Part shown: piece by piece, positions 29,662-39,654 of the stretch | Layout of the letters: the number at the start of each line of letters is the position of its first letter | Position numbering within the stretch: position 1 is the first letter of the stretch | Source of the DNA: Candidatus Poseidoniaceae archaeon | GTDB lineage: Archaea > Thermoplasmatota > Poseidoniia > Poseidoniales > Poseidoniaceae | Direction of reading: 5' to 3' | DNA length: 64,000 nucleotides | NCBI GenBank assembly: GCA_938084675.1 | Contig: CALKGM010000003.1 | Coordinates: 64,171-128,170 of the forward strand | The notes under the pieces: generated by a model | What the model saw: only the letters and a program-made list of their open reading frames with translations | Told to the model about the DNA's origin: nothing | Database searches by the model: none | Position numbers and translations under genes: made by a program

Positions 29662-31086
29662 ATGGGCGGGGCATGGGTAAAGCGCTGGTCCCCGGAAGGG
29701 AAAGGACATTCCAGAAGCCTTGTCGGGGCACTGAAGGTCTATCCCGCTCAATCTCTTGAAAGACTAACTTGGACGTTACCGCCATCAAAGAGCCACGCTA
29801 TTCGCCTGATGGCCCTCGGTGCCCAAGCAGAACAAACGGTCACCTTGACAGGCATGACAAATGCCGGAGATGATGCGATCTCAATGCGAAGATGTTTGTC
29901 TCAAATGGGAGTTCAGTTTGAGGATTTAGATGCTGATGGAGCCATCCTTCCCAGCACTCCAAATGCGGACTTTTTACCACATGAATTGGCCACGGCGTGG
30001 CGGATTCACGGAGTTGGTCCTCATGGTTTCAAACATCCAGTCAGCGTTCTGCACGCCGGTAACTCAGGAACAGCTCTCCGAATCCTGATGGCACTATCGA
30101 CTCGTTTCAACCGACCTGTGATGTTGGACGGTGATGCATCTTTGAGAGCCCGCCCACATGACTCTATGACCACTACCATGGCTGAATTAGGCGTCTCTTG
30201 CTCATTTGGTCACCTTGAAGAAGGCCTGCCCTTACTCGCAGAAGGCCCGTGGACACAAACTGAATCCATGACCATTGATGTCAGCACCTCAAGCCAACCC
30301 GCAACCTCTTGGATGCTTGCGTCTCCCGCATCCCCTGTCCCGATTGACGTCGTGTATCAAGGAACTCCTGTCTCCAAACGTCATGCGCACCTCACCCTCC
30401 GTCTCTGCAAGGAATTTGGAGCTCCTTTTGGAGATGCTTTACCTCAACGTCTTGAGCCTTGGATACCCCAGCCCCAACATGAAAAAATAGCGGTTCCAAA
30501 GGATATGTCACTCGCATCCTTTGGCTTCCTCGCAGCAAAAGTACTCAATATTCCAATACTCTTTGACGAAATGCCATCTCATGAAGAGGGTCTGGGTCAC
30601 GAAATCCTCCTTGAGCAGGCGGGTGCACTCGGCTTTACCGTGGATGGGAATACGCTTCAGTCAAACGCAGATGGGCAAAACGTCACACTCGACCTTTGTG
30701 ATAGTAATGATTTGATTACTCCCGTTGCTGCGATAATGGCTCTTGGTGAAGGTGGGCAAATTGCAGGGGCAGCACACGCAGCCTACAAAGAGAGCAATAG
30801 GATTACCAAAACCCTTGAACTTCTCCAACAATTTGGATTAACATGTTTTGTAAAAGAGGATGGACTTGATGTTCCAGGAAACCAAACGCTTTCGACTCCT
30901 CAATCGCTCGTATTAACTCATGATGATCACAGATTGCAAATGACTGCCCTTGTTCTGGCGTTGGGTTGTGATGGTGCGGTTACGATTCAAGGAGATACAC
31001 TTCACCGCGTTGCTGACCCTCAGGCAGTAGCCCGCTTCGTGGATGCTGGTGTACCCATTGAATCCTTTCTTTACCAACCCGAATAA
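29662..31086 (+). CDS. aroA: 3-phosphoshikimate 1-carboxyvinyltransferase (EPSP synthase)
   Basis: This 474-aa enzyme joins phosphoenolpyruvate and shikimate 3-phosphate in aromatic amino acid synthesis. It shows the N-terminal PPSKSHAIRLMALGAQA, the active-site HAGNSGTALRILMAL, GDASLRARPHDS, DLCDSNDLITPVAAI, and near the C-terminus HDDHRLQMTALVLAL. The length is slightly above the usual 430 aa because of about 30 N-terminal residues before the first conserved strand (start ATG 29662). It ends directly against the convergent mutL gene. Confidence 0.94.
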   Translation: MGGAWVKRWSPEGKGHSRSLVGALKVYPAQSLERLTWTLPPSKSHAIRLMALGAQAEQTVTLTGMTNAGDDAISMRRCLSQMGVQFEDLDADGAILPSTPNADFLPHELATAWRIHGVGPHGFKHPVSVLHAGNSGTALRILMALSTRFNRPVMLDGDASLRARPHDSMTTTMAELGVSCSFGHLEEGLPLLAEGPWTQTESMTIDVSTSSQPATSWMLASPASPVPIDVVYQGTPVSKRHAHLTLRLCKEFGAPFGDALPQRLEPWIPQPQHEKIAVPKDMSLASFGFLAAKVLNIPILFDEMPSHEEGLGHEILLEQAGALGFTVDGNTLQSNADGQNVTLDLCDSNDLITPVAAIMALGEGGQIAGAAHAAYKESNRITKTLELLQQFGLTCFVKEDGLDVPGNQTLSTPQSLVLTHDDHRLQMTALVLALGCDGAVTIQGDTLHRVADPQAVARFVDAGVPIESFLYQPE

Positions 31087-33105
31087 TTAGCCATGGCGAC
31101 CAAAATGATGGTCCAATGAATCAATGGGTATCCGAAGGGATGTTGGCCTACCGTGAACACAAGCCCATGGGTTTGGAATTCTACGCATGTCTTCCAACAA
31201 GCGTCTCATTTCGGGTAGACTGAGGGACTGGTTGGCTTTTACTGCACCTCGGCAAGCGTTCATGAATGCGATATGGTCTTTCTTGGCCTCAATGGTGGCT
31301 AAGGGCCCCTCATCTCCTGCAATGTCTTGTAATACATCAAGGAAAAATGAGCGAATTTTTTCCCCTTCAATCAATTGAGGGGACGCTTTTAGATGCCATT
31401 CCTCATCAGCGCGCTCAAGATGGAACCCTAACTCGTGCAGGCGTGATTGATTCGCATCAACAACCGCTGATTGACGTGCATCAAGATTCAAATTCAAAGC
31501 CTCAAGGCGGGATTGTGGTTCCCATAACTGCCCTGAATTCCGTAATCGTTCGAACCGAATACGCTCATGAAGTGCATGCTGGTCGATTAACAAGAGTTCA
31601 TCCTCGGCTTGAACCAGTATGTATGAGTTGGCAAATTGAGCAAGAGGTTCCATTGGAGGAAGGTCATTCAATACACCTTCAAGGGGCGCCTCTGCACTAG
31701 GTGAATGTTGTACCCCCATTCCTGCATGACGATGTAAGGCACGTTCTGCAGATGATAGGGCCGGCGCAATCGGTTTTTCTTCATCGGTTGGCAGAAGCGT
31801 CTGCCCGAGTGGGGAATGGGATACAGGACGGGGCTTCTCTTTTGCCGGTGCATCTTCAGCCATTTCTCCAGTCAACGCCAGTTGTTGTCCTGCTGCAATG
31901 GCCCATGCAGGAGGAGCACTTCGTAACGTGGGTGGTTGGACGGGGGCAGTATCGGTAAGGCCAGCAGCTTGCTGTATTGCATCGTCAGGTTTGAAAACAT
32001 CTTCTTCGGGCGTCAAGTAAGTTTCTACCAACTTTACATTTTGTCCTCCTGAAAGACCTCGCAATTCAGGTATTCCTCCCGTTGCGTCTGGTTGAGTAGG
32101 AATTGATTCGAGTGAATGGGCAATACAGCGCTCAAGTCGTTCAAGAACTCGCCAGGAATGGCGAAGTCGTACTTCCCGTTTGGTTGGATGAACATTCACG
32201 TCTACCTCTCCGGGTGGGCAAGTGAGGTTGAGAACCGCCAAGGGGTGACGCCCCTGCATGAGTCGAGTTTTGTATCCTCTGCGAACTGCCTGCAAAAACG
32301 GACCTGCAGCAACAGGCCTACCGTTGATGAGAACATGGATGTCATCACCTTTTCCACGGGTAATATCGGGCGTACTGATCCATCCCGCCCAGCGCTCTTC
32401 TCCAGGGGCGTTTTGGTCTTCAGTTGGCTGTTGCAACGGTAACATTTCATTTGCTTGGCTGCCAAGAATGTCATACAAGCGGTCCATCATATCCTCTGTA
32501 GATGGTACATTGAGAAGGCTTCTGTTTTCGCTTTTGAGGTGAAATGCAGTCTCGGGGTGTGCAAGTGCATGGCTGACGACAACGTCAACAATCCGAGAGG
32601 TTTCAGTCTCAGCCCTTCGCTGAAATGCAAGTCTTGCCGGTGTGTTTTGGAAGAGATGCTCAACGCTTATTCTTGTTCCAGCACCCATCCCAATCGGTTG
32701 GAGCGTTGATTTAACTCCGTCTTCCATGACGATTGTAGCGCCTTCCATGGCGGGAGGTCTACTTGAAATCTCTAATCTGGCGACCATGCCTATACTTGCA
32801 AGTGCCTCACCTCTGAATCCGAGTGAATTGATTTCCGCTAAATCCTTCTTTGATTGTAACTTTGAGGTTGCATGTCTATCGAGGGCTTTTGGAAGGTCAT
32901 CCGGATGAATTCCAGAGCCATTATCCTCCACAATGAGGCGGTCAAAACCACCTCGTTCAACTGTAATCGTTATTTCGGTTGAATGAGCATCAAGACTGTT
33001 CTCGATCAACTCCTTGACCACTTGGGCAGGTCGTTCTACGACTTCACCCGCAGCGATATGGCCAATGGTCGTATCGTCAAGTTGAATGATGCGACTCGGT
33101 TTCAT
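31087..33105 (-). CDS. mutL: DNA mismatch repair protein MutL with endonuclease motif
   Basis: This 672-aa mismatch repair protein has an N-terminal GHKL ATPase with ELIENSLDAHST, VEDNGSGI and GFRGEALASIG. A proline-rich linker spans residues about 370-460. The C-terminal dimerisation domain carries the nicking-endonuclease motif DQHALHERIRFE (D-Q-H-A-x2-E-x4-E) near residue 506 and CVHGRP near the end. MutL of this type makes its own nicks, so MutH is not needed. It overlaps the mutS stop by 4 nt (ATGA), so the two are translationally coupled. MutS1/MutL systems occur in only some archaea and are usually viewed as acquired from bacteria. Confidence 0.95.
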   Translation of the reverse strand: MKPSRIIQLDDTTIGHIAAGEVVERPAQVVKELIENSLDAHSTEITITVERGGFDRLIVEDNGSGIHPDDLPKALDRHATSKLQSKKDLAEINSLGFRGEALASIGMVARLEISSRPPAMEGATIVMEDGVKSTLQPIGMGAGTRISVEHLFQNTPARLAFQRRAETETSRIVDVVVSHALAHPETAFHLKSENRSLLNVPSTEDMMDRLYDILGSQANEMLPLQQPTEDQNAPGEERWAGWISTPDITRGKGDDIHVLINGRPVAAGPFLQAVRRGYKTRLMQGRHPLAVLNLTCPPGEVDVNVHPTKREVRLRHSWRVLERLERCIAHSLESIPTQPDATGGIPELRGLSGGQNVKLVETYLTPEEDVFKPDDAIQQAAGLTDTAPVQPPTLRSAPPAWAIAAGQQLALTGEMAEDAPAKEKPRPVSHSPLGQTLLPTDEEKPIAPALSSAERALHRHAGMGVQHSPSAEAPLEGVLNDLPPMEPLAQFANSYILVQAEDELLLIDQHALHERIRFERLRNSGQLWEPQSRLEALNLNLDARQSAVVDANQSRLHELGFHLERADEEWHLKASPQLIEGEKIRSFFLDVLQDIAGDEGPLATIEAKKDHIAFMNACRGAVKANQSLSLPEMRRLLEDMRRIPNPWACVHGRPTSLRIPIDSLDHHFGRHG

Positions 33106-35744
33106 GATGCGTCCTCCAGCGTAGATTTCAGGCTGTAGAGTGCATCCAGTGCCTGCCTTGGTGATAATTCATCGATATTTGTTGAGTCCAACATGCTGAG
33201 AATTGTTTCGATGTACTTTGGAAGTGGCTTTTCCTGAACAGGTTCAGAGGTTGACATTGCTGCCGCAGCGAAATAACCCATCAGACTTGCTTGCCCGTGG
33301 TCTCTTGATTGGGGAGTTCCTTGTTCCCCAGCTTTTGCACCCTGCGCTTGTTGTTCCAAAAACGCTAGCAGGTCTGTTGCCCGCTCTACCACATTTCTGG
33401 GCAAACCAGCGAGTGCAGCAACCTGAACTCCATACGATTCATCACAAGGGCCGTCAGCAACAGTATGGAGGAATCTGAGGCCACCATCAGTGCTTGCAAC
33501 CTGGACATGGACGTTGTTGAGCCCGCTCACTTGGCCTTCAAGGCCGATGAGTTGATGGTAATGGGTGGCGAAAAGCGTTCTTGACCCAACGCGCTCGCAA
33601 AGGTCTTCAGTAACTGACCAAGCGATAGATAGTCCATCAAATGTTGATGTACCCCTGCCGATTTCGTCGAGAAGAATCAGGGATTTTTCTGTAGCCCGTT
33701 TGAGGATATGAGCCACTTCAATCATTTCCATCATGAAGGTTGAGCGGCCACGTTTGAGGTCGTCACTCGCTCCCACCCGGGTGAACACTCGGTCAACCAG
33801 GCCGATTCTGGCTTTCTTTGCCGGTACAAAACACCCTGATTGGGCAAGAATAGTTGTGAGGGCTGCAGTGCGGAGGTATGTCGATTTACCTCCCATATTC
33901 GGCCCAGTGATCAGCAAGAATTTTCGTTTTGAATCCATTTTGAAATCGTTCGGAACAAACCCAGATTGAGTTTCAAGAACGGGATGTCGGGCACCTTCAA
34001 GTTTCAATGCAGTTTGTTCAACCATTTCTGGACGAGTCCATCCACGTTCTCTACTCACTGATGCAAAGCATTGCAACACGTCGATTGAAGCCACCTTGCG
34101 TGCAATTTCGGCCAGTGCGGGCGCGTGCTGAATGCAGTATGTCCTCAACTCCAAGAATTTCCTATATTCAAGTTCTTTAAGTTTTGAATCAGCCCCAAGG
34201 AGAAGGTCATCCCGTTCAATCAACTCTTCAGTCGTATAACGGGAGCCGTTTGTCATCTGCTGCTTACGTCGCCACTCTGTGGGAACCTTCTCTTCATGAG
34301 ATTTCGTGACCTCAATAAACCAGCCAATTTGGCGGTTCATTCTAACTTTTAGAGATGGAATTTCAAGTTGACCTCGTAAATCTGATTCGAGTTGAGTGAA
34401 CCATGCTTTCCCTTGTGATGTGACCTCTCTCAAACGGTCAATTTCTTGGTCAACTCCTTCCCTCAAAAGAGACCCATCTCTCAATCCAAGAGGTAATTCA
34501 TCCCTCAACGTGCCGCGAATTAGAGTAGCCATTTCAGACAAATGATCCAAATCTGTACTAAGGTGTTTCAGCAGTGGGTCATCAGCATCCAGACACCATT
34601 GCATCACTGCTGGCATTCGCTCAAGAGCCAGCGCAGTAGCGAGTACATCTCTTGCATTGCTTCGGCTGTATGACAATTGTGTTGAAAGGCGCTCCATATC
34701 CCGCATACCGTTCAAAGACTGCCTCAATCCGTCAAGCCTTCGGGCTGAACGGGACAGTGAGGCCACTGCTTGATGACGAGCATCAATGGCGCTCAATGAG
34801 GCAAGAGGGTGGAGAATCCAAGTTTTTAGCAGTCTCCTTCCCATTGCAGTTCTGCACCTATTCAGGGTGGAGAGTAAGCTCCCGTCATATTCTCCGGCCA
34901 GAGTTGAAGTGAGTTCTAGATTCTTAAGTGTGGTTTGGTCAAGAAGTAAATGGCCCTTTTCTTCTACGATTTCCACGTCCCTAATCGGGACCTCGTCTTG
35001 GATGTGTACCGTTGCGAGATAGTCTGCGGCCAGCCCTGTTGCAGAAAGTGCCATAGGGGCGTGGTCCATGTCCAAATGGCCAAGGTCGGCTACATTGAGC
35101 ATCTTGGTCAACCGTTCTTTGCTTCGTTGCTTGGAAGTCTTATGCTGGCTAACCATGACTCCTTGTAAGTTCAAAAAAATCTTACCCAATTCGGGGTGCT
35201 CTGCATCTTTTGGCGGGAGTACCCATTCGGTTGGGTTCCAGCGTTGCAGTTCATCCATTAAACGAACGAAGCGATCAGACCCTTCGTGGCTGCTGGCCCA
35301 CGCTTGGCCCGTAGACGCATCGAGGATGCAGAGGCCAACGCTCGTGTTGTCAAGTACAGTTGCAGCGAGTAGGGAGCGTTCCTCGCTCTCAAGAAGCCCC
35401 TCCTCATACAAGCTCCCTGGTGTAAATACGCGGGTTACAACCCGCTCGAGGAGTTTCGCTCCTTCTCGCAAGTTTTCTTCTTGCTCAGCGACGGTTACTT
35501 TGTGCCCAGCCCGCAGCATGGTTCGAAGGTGGTCTTCTAGTCCGTGCCAGGGGAATCCAGCCATAGGGATTGGATTTTCAGAATTCTTGTCCCGTGATGT
35601 TAATGCAAGCCCCAACACTTCTGCCGCAACAACTGCATCCTCGTGGAACAGTTCGTAAAAATCACCCATCCGGAAGAACAGAATGGTGTCAGGGTGCTCT
35701 TCTTTGATGTCAAAGAACTGGTCCATCATCCCTCTTTTCGCCAT
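33102..35744 (-). CDS. mutS: DNA mismatch recognition protein MutS
   Basis: This 880-aa MutS1 finds base mismatches and small loops and recruits MutL. The N-terminal mismatch-binding motif is FFRMGDFYELF, with the conserved Phe-x-Glu that stacks into the mismatch. Domain V has Walker A (TGPNMGGKSTYLRT, near residue 613), Walker B (LILLDEIGRGTSTFDG) and the conserved FATHYHQL histidine. The start is ATG 35744, because the upstream in-frame ATG at 35759 overlaps the SD sequence. mutL follows with a 4-nt overlap. Confidence 0.96.
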   Translation of the reverse strand: MAKRGMMDQFFDIKEEHPDTILFFRMGDFYELFHEDAVVAAEVLGLALTSRDKNSENPIPMAGFPWHGLEDHLRTMLRAGHKVTVAEQEENLREGAKLLERVVTRVFTPGSLYEEGLLESEERSLLAATVLDNTSVGLCILDASTGQAWASSHEGSDRFVRLMDELQRWNPTEWVLPPKDAEHPELGKIFLNLQGVMVSQHKTSKQRSKERLTKMLNVADLGHLDMDHAPMALSATGLAADYLATVHIQDEVPIRDVEIVEEKGHLLLDQTTLKNLELTSTLAGEYDGSLLSTLNRCRTAMGRRLLKTWILHPLASLSAIDARHQAVASLSRSARRLDGLRQSLNGMRDMERLSTQLSYSRSNARDVLATALALERMPAVMQWCLDADDPLLKHLSTDLDHLSEMATLIRGTLRDELPLGLRDGSLLREGVDQEIDRLREVTSQGKAWFTQLESDLRGQLEIPSLKVRMNRQIGWFIEVTKSHEEKVPTEWRRKQQMTNGSRYTTEELIERDDLLLGADSKLKELEYRKFLELRTYCIQHAPALAEIARKVASIDVLQCFASVSRERGWTRPEMVEQTALKLEGARHPVLETQSGFVPNDFKMDSKRKFLLITGPNMGGKSTYLRTAALTTILAQSGCFVPAKKARIGLVDRVFTRVGASDDLKRGRSTFMMEMIEVAHILKRATEKSLILLDEIGRGTSTFDGLSIAWSVTEDLCERVGSRTLFATHYHQLIGLEGQVSGLNNVHVQVASTDGGLRFLHTVADGPCDESYGVQVAALAGLPRNVVERATDLLAFLEQQAQGAKAGEQGTPQSRDHGQASLMGYFAAAAMSTSEPVQEKPLPKYIETILSMLDSTNIDELSPRQALDALYSLKSTLEDAS

Positions 35745-35749
35745 GCCCT

Positions 35750-35757
35750 TCACCTCC
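35750..35757 (-). promoter_or_regulatory. Ribosome binding site deciding the mutS start
   Basis: On the minus strand GGAGGTGA lies 5 nt before ATG 35744. The alternative ATG at 35759 immediately precedes it and reads through it, so it is not a plausible start. Confidence 0.75.
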
Positions 35758-35866
35758 ATTGCTTACGCTAGATGCGGAGGAAGTTGACGAGGGCACATGA
35801 AGGTTCTCGCCTCGGCTTGAGAAAGCGGTTCATTTGAGCAACTTCAGTGAAGGGAAGTCGGTCGGT

Positions 35867-37060
35867 TCAAAATTCACGCATTTTGTTGAATGCAGACCAT
35901 GCCATCGTTGCCAGAAGGAACGTGCCTGCGAGGATGAATAGAAGGTTCAAGAAACCTCTCCCGTTCTCTATAGAACCGTTTGCTTGGATGTCAATTGACC
36001 ACTGTGCTGGCTCCCCCGCTGCGTTGATTCCATGGAAGTGTACGAAGTCACCTTGAGAGCCTGCTACACTTGCCGAGATGGGTATGGATTTGCTCAGGAG
36101 GTGTGTTCTTAATTCACCATCTGTCCATTGTGCAATCATTGAACTTCCTGCCTCACCGATGAACCATACCGACCCTTCTTGGTCAGCAACAGCAATGGCA
36201 CATGGGGCGTCAACTTCGAAATAATCGCCTTGTGCGTCAACATGGATGCTGAGGTGTGTCCCCCCGATTACGATTCCATCTGAAACAGATTGAATGGAGT
36301 GGAAGAGGCCGCTAGGGAAGGTTTTGACTCGCTTCATGACAGGTGTTTGGTTGTCACCCTCCCAAGTAATCCATCCTATGGCGGGGGTTGGTTCAGGGCT
36401 GGCAGGGCTCGACCCGTCTGCTCCGGATGTTGTATGCATTCCAATTCCAATCCAAAGTCCAGGGGAATGAGCCTCAATATGCTGCCATTGAATTCCCGAT
36501 GTCATGGACATAGGCTCGGTAGGATTGAGTCCAACTGTGCCTCTGAATGACGTTCCTTGGCTTTCTTTGGTGAGGAAAAGGAGGTTTTCACTGTCATCTT
36601 CTGCTGCGTCGTAAATTGCAAACGACCCGTTTGCATCAGAATATACAAACGTGGTCTGTATCCTTGAAGTCAATTCAACAAGTTCATTATTCTCGATTGA
36701 AAGCATCATGTGTCCATCTTGCATTGTCTTGAGGAATGACACATTTCGGCCCTCATTCACGCCATCGGGGTTGTAGATTGCAGTCAATGAATTGTCACTT
36801 GGATGCTCAGTAAACATGTGATAGCCAGCATTAGGAGCATACACCAGGGCCGTGTATGAGTCGTTGGTGTTGGAATATTCAATATCCATTACCAATCCAC
36901 CGGCGTGCTCCGCTGTGATCGGCGTGAGTTGGTCTCCGACAAAGTGCTCAGTTCCCCCGATAGCAAAAGCACCTACAAGGATGAAGACAAAAAAGACCCC
37001 GATAGCGAGCCACTGGTGTTCGGACTCTTCCTCTAAGAGTGCCTTCAACCTGCTCGCCAT
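35867..37060 (-). CDS. Membrane-anchored, probably propeller-type protein of unknown function
   Basis: This 397-aa protein has a cytoplasmic N-terminus (MASRLKALLEEESEHQW) and a membrane helix at about 17-38 (AIGVFFVFILVGAFAIGG). A long beta-rich external region with repeated short strands, such as SVWFIGEAG and IVIGGTHLSIHV, suggests a beta propeller. A last helix near the C-terminus (FLNLLFILAGTFLLATMAW) follows. I recognise no family. The frame stays open to 37387, but that part lies antisense to the L10e promoter and N-terminus and is not real. A TATA-like GGATAAAAGC at 37091-37100 fits ATG 37060 better than ATG 37078. Confidence 0.7.
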   Translation of the reverse strand: MASRLKALLEEESEHQWLAIGVFFVFILVGAFAIGGTEHFVGDQLTPITAEHAGGLVMDIEYSNTNDSYTALVYAPNAGYHMFTEHPSDNSLTAIYNPDGVNEGRNVSFLKTMQDGHMMLSIENNELVELTSRIQTTFVYSDANGSFAIYDAAEDDSENLLFLTKESQGTSFRGTVGLNPTEPMSMTSGIQWQHIEAHSPGLWIGIGMHTTSGADGSSPASPEPTPAIGWITWEGDNQTPVMKRVKTFPSGLFHSIQSVSDGIVIGGTHLSIHVDAQGDYFEVDAPCAIAVADQEGSVWFIGEAGSSMIAQWTDGELRTHLLSKSIPISASVAGSQGDFVHFHGINAAGEPAQWSIDIQANGSIENGRGFLNLLFILAGTFLLATMAWSAFNKMREF

Positions 37061-37150
37061 ACATGCCGGTAGGGCCATCAGTCCATGAAGGCTTTTATCC
37101 AATACATGTGGTTCAAACTCGGCATCGTCTGTCGGAACATCCAATGCGGA

Positions 37151-37161
37151 GATATCATAAG
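37151..37161 (+). promoter_or_regulatory. TATA-like promoter element for L10e
   Basis: GATATCATAAG is centred about 43 nt before the L10e ATG and predicts a start near 37182, just ahead of the SD TGGAGG (37186-37191). The TCATAAG core recurs at other promoters in this window. Confidence 0.45.
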
Positions 37162-37198
37162 GGGAGCATCGGTCGCAGGCATGCTTGGAGGCATATGT

Positions 37199-37738
37199 AT
37201 GGCACGGAAACCAGCAGTAATGTATCGCCGATTGAAAGGTCCCGCTTACACTCGTCGTAAGTACATCGGTGGTGTTCCAAACAACCGTATTCATCAATAT
37301 CACGTTGGAAACCGTGTTGCCGCTGAAACTGGGCAGTTCCCAGTCGTCATTGAACTCCGTTCTGATAACGACGTTCAAATTCGCCACACTGCTCTAGAAG
37401 CAGCCCGTGTTGTATCCAACTCCACCATCCGTAAGGAAGCAGGAACTCAAGGATACTCTCTACGAATTCACACCTTCCCTCACCACATCCTGCGTGAAAA
37501 CAAACAGGCTACTGGTGCAGGTGCAGACCGTGTTTCTCAAGGAATGCGTTGCGCTTTCGGTAAGAATGTCGGAACAGCAGCTCGTGTCAAGCGTGGGCAA
37601 CGTGTGATTTCGATTCAAGTTCACCCTCAGCACTATCTCGCGGCCCGAGATGCACTTCGTAAGGCGAGCATGAAGTTCCCTACACCTTGTACCGTCCGCC
37701 TTATCCGTGGACATGAGCACCTAAAGGGTCTCATTTGA
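37199..37738 (+). CDS. rpl10e: Ribosomal protein L10e (uL16)
   Basis: This 179-aa archaeal large-subunit protein binds near the peptidyl transferase centre and the tRNA path. It begins MARKPAVMYRRLKGPAYTRR, the typical L10e N-terminus, with GGVPNNRIHQYHVGN and the conserved loop KQATGAGADRVSQGMR. TGGAGG lies 7 nt before ATG 37199. The open frame continues upstream to 37085, but those residues are not conserved in L10e. The ABCE1 ribosome recycling gene follows after about 95 nt. Confidence 0.97.
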   Translation: MARKPAVMYRRLKGPAYTRRKYIGGVPNNRIHQYHVGNRVAAETGQFPVVIELRSDNDVQIRHTALEAARVVSNSTIRKEAGTQGYSLRIHTFPHHILRENKQATGAGADRVSQGMRCAFGKNVGTAARVKRGQRVISIQVHPQHYLAARDALRKASMKFPTPCTVRLIRGHEHLKGLI

Positions 37739-37833
37739 AGCCGTAACCAATCGCTGAAAGCGAGCGGCATGGCTGCTTTTTCAACGGTCATTCAAAATAC
37801 GTTAGCCAAAAAGCAAAGCATAGGAGGGATGAG

Positions 37834-39612
37834 GTGCGAGTCGCAGTTTTGAAGGAAGACAATTGTCAACCGAAGAAGTGCAACGATGAGTGCCACGATT
37901 TTTGCCCCCCAGTTCGCAACGGACAAGAATGCATCATTCTTGACGATAAAACCGGAAAGCCTCACATTTCTGAAAGCCTCTGTATCGGCTGTGGTATCTG
38001 TATCAATAAGTGCCCACATGATGCGTTGATCATTGAAAATCTACCAAGTGAACTTGAATCGGATATGATTCACCGATTCTCAATGAATGGATTTCGCTTG
38101 TTTCGCCTCCCGACGCCCTCCAAAGAAAGCGTTGTTGGAATCCTCGGGCCAAACGGGATGGGTAAGTCTACTGCAATCAATGCACTTTCTGGAAGAACCA
38201 TTCCGAATTTAGGAGATTGGATGGATACTGAACCGGAATGGGATTCGGTGATAGAATCTCTACCTCGTGGCGAGTTACGAGATTTCTTCATTGCTGTTCA
38301 AGCAGGGAACATTCGGGTAGCAGTCAAACCACAGAACGTGGATCGTCTGCCAAAACGGGTCAAAGGAACCGTTCGTGAATTGTTGACGAAAGTCGATGAA
38401 CGCAATATTATGGTTGAAACCACCGAAGATTTGGGAATTGACCACCTCCTTGATCGAACCATCCAGCAACTCTCAGGTGGTGAATTGCAACGTATGGCAA
38501 TCTGTGCAACCATACTCAGAGATGTTGACGTGTATTTCTTTGATGAGCCTTCATCCTATCTTGACATTCACGAAAGAATGCGAATCGTTCGAATCATCCA
38601 AAAACTTGCTGAAGTAAAGCGTGTCATCGTTATTGAACACGATTTAGCGGTTCTGGACGTTCTTGCTGATTTGGTTCACATTGTGTATGGAAAAAAGGGT
38701 GCATTTGGAATCTTTACTCCTGCCCGCTCAACTCGCCAAGCCATCAATTCCTATCTTGATGGATTCCTGCCCGAGGAGAACGTACGAATTCGGGATAAGC
38801 CCATCAAATTCCTGCGTCATCGTGACCGAAGTGCAGAAATCGGAACTCCAGTCGTAAGCTGGGGTGGTCTTGAGAAAACATTAGGTGAGTTTAAACTTAC
38901 ATCCGGGGATGGCGCAGTCCATCGCTCAGAAGTAGTTGGCGTTGTTGGGCCAAACGGTACTGGCAAAACTACGATGATCAAACTTCTCGCTGGTGAGCAC
39001 GAATATGACGGAGGCTGGGTTACTGCAGATGCAAAAATCTCATACAAACCTCAGCATATTGATGTGGATATTGACGGCTCAGTTCAACTTTGGCTTGATA
39101 GTGAACTCGGTCCACGGTGGCGCAGTGGTGAATTCAATGTCAACGTGATTCGCGCCTTGGGAGTTGACCAATTACTGCCAAAGCGTGTCAAGAAACTATC
39201 TGGTGGGGAACGCCAAGCGGTTTCTATTGCCATTTGCTTGGGAAGAGATGCAGACCTCTATCTCCTGGATGAACCCTCAGCACATTTGGACGCAAACGCG
39301 AGGATGGAGGCTGCTAAAGCTATCCGTAGAACCATGGAAGCCAATGAAAAGTCAGCCTTTGTCATTGATCACGATGTCTATTTCATTGACATTGTATCCG
39401 ATTCTCTCCTTGTCTTTGAAGGCGAAGGAGGTGTCCAAGGAAAGGCAACTGGGCCCTTTGACCTGCGAGAAGGAATGAATCGCTTTTTGTCAAGTGTGAA
39501 TGTAACCTTCCGAAGAGATCACGATTCTCGTCGACCACGAATTAACAAGGGCGAGAGCAGAAAGGATCGTGAACAACGTAACGTTGGTGATTACTATTCT
39601 TACGATGCATGA
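37834..39612 (+). CDS. Ribosome recycling ATPase ABCE1/Rli1
   Basis: This 592-aa twin-ABC protein splits ribosomes after termination together with aRF1/aPelota. The N-terminal iron-sulphur domain has two cysteine sets, CQPKKCNDECHDFCPP and CIGCGICINKCP. ABC domain 1 has Walker A GPNGMGKST, signature QLSGGELQRM and Walker B YFFDEPSSYLD. Domain 2 has GPNGTGKTT, LSGGERQAVS and LYLLDEPSAHLD. All catalytic parts are intact. The start is GTG 37834 behind GGAGGGATGAG. It sits with L10e, a translation context. Confidence 0.96.
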   Translation: MRVAVLKEDNCQPKKCNDECHDFCPPVRNGQECIILDDKTGKPHISESLCIGCGICINKCPHDALIIENLPSELESDMIHRFSMNGFRLFRLPTPSKESVVGILGPNGMGKSTAINALSGRTIPNLGDWMDTEPEWDSVIESLPRGELRDFFIAVQAGNIRVAVKPQNVDRLPKRVKGTVRELLTKVDERNIMVETTEDLGIDHLLDRTIQQLSGGELQRMAICATILRDVDVYFFDEPSSYLDIHERMRIVRIIQKLAEVKRVIVIEHDLAVLDVLADLVHIVYGKKGAFGIFTPARSTRQAINSYLDGFLPEENVRIRDKPIKFLRHRDRSAEIGTPVVSWGGLEKTLGEFKLTSGDGAVHRSEVVGVVGPNGTGKTTMIKLLAGEHEYDGGWVTADAKISYKPQHIDVDIDGSVQLWLDSELGPRWRSGEFNVNVIRALGVDQLLPKRVKKLSGGERQAVSIAICLGRDADLYLLDEPSAHLDANARMEAAKAIRRTMEANEKSAFVIDHDVYFIDIVSDSLLVFEGEGGVQGKATGPFDLREGMNRFLSSVNVTFRRDHDSRRPRINKGESRKDREQRNVGDYYSYDA

Positions 39613-39654
39613 TGGGAAAGCACACTTCATGACCATGTTGACCGAGGGGTTGCC

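Noticed and set aside
35068-35658. A 196-residue open frame on the plus strand within mutS
   Set aside because: It is antisense to conserved mutS coding sequence and is low-complexity (serine/arginine-rich), typical of a shadow frame.
37061-37387. Upstream extension of the membrane protein at 35867
   Set aside because: It runs antisense through the L10e promoter and N-terminus, and the first plausible start next to a membrane helix is at 37060.
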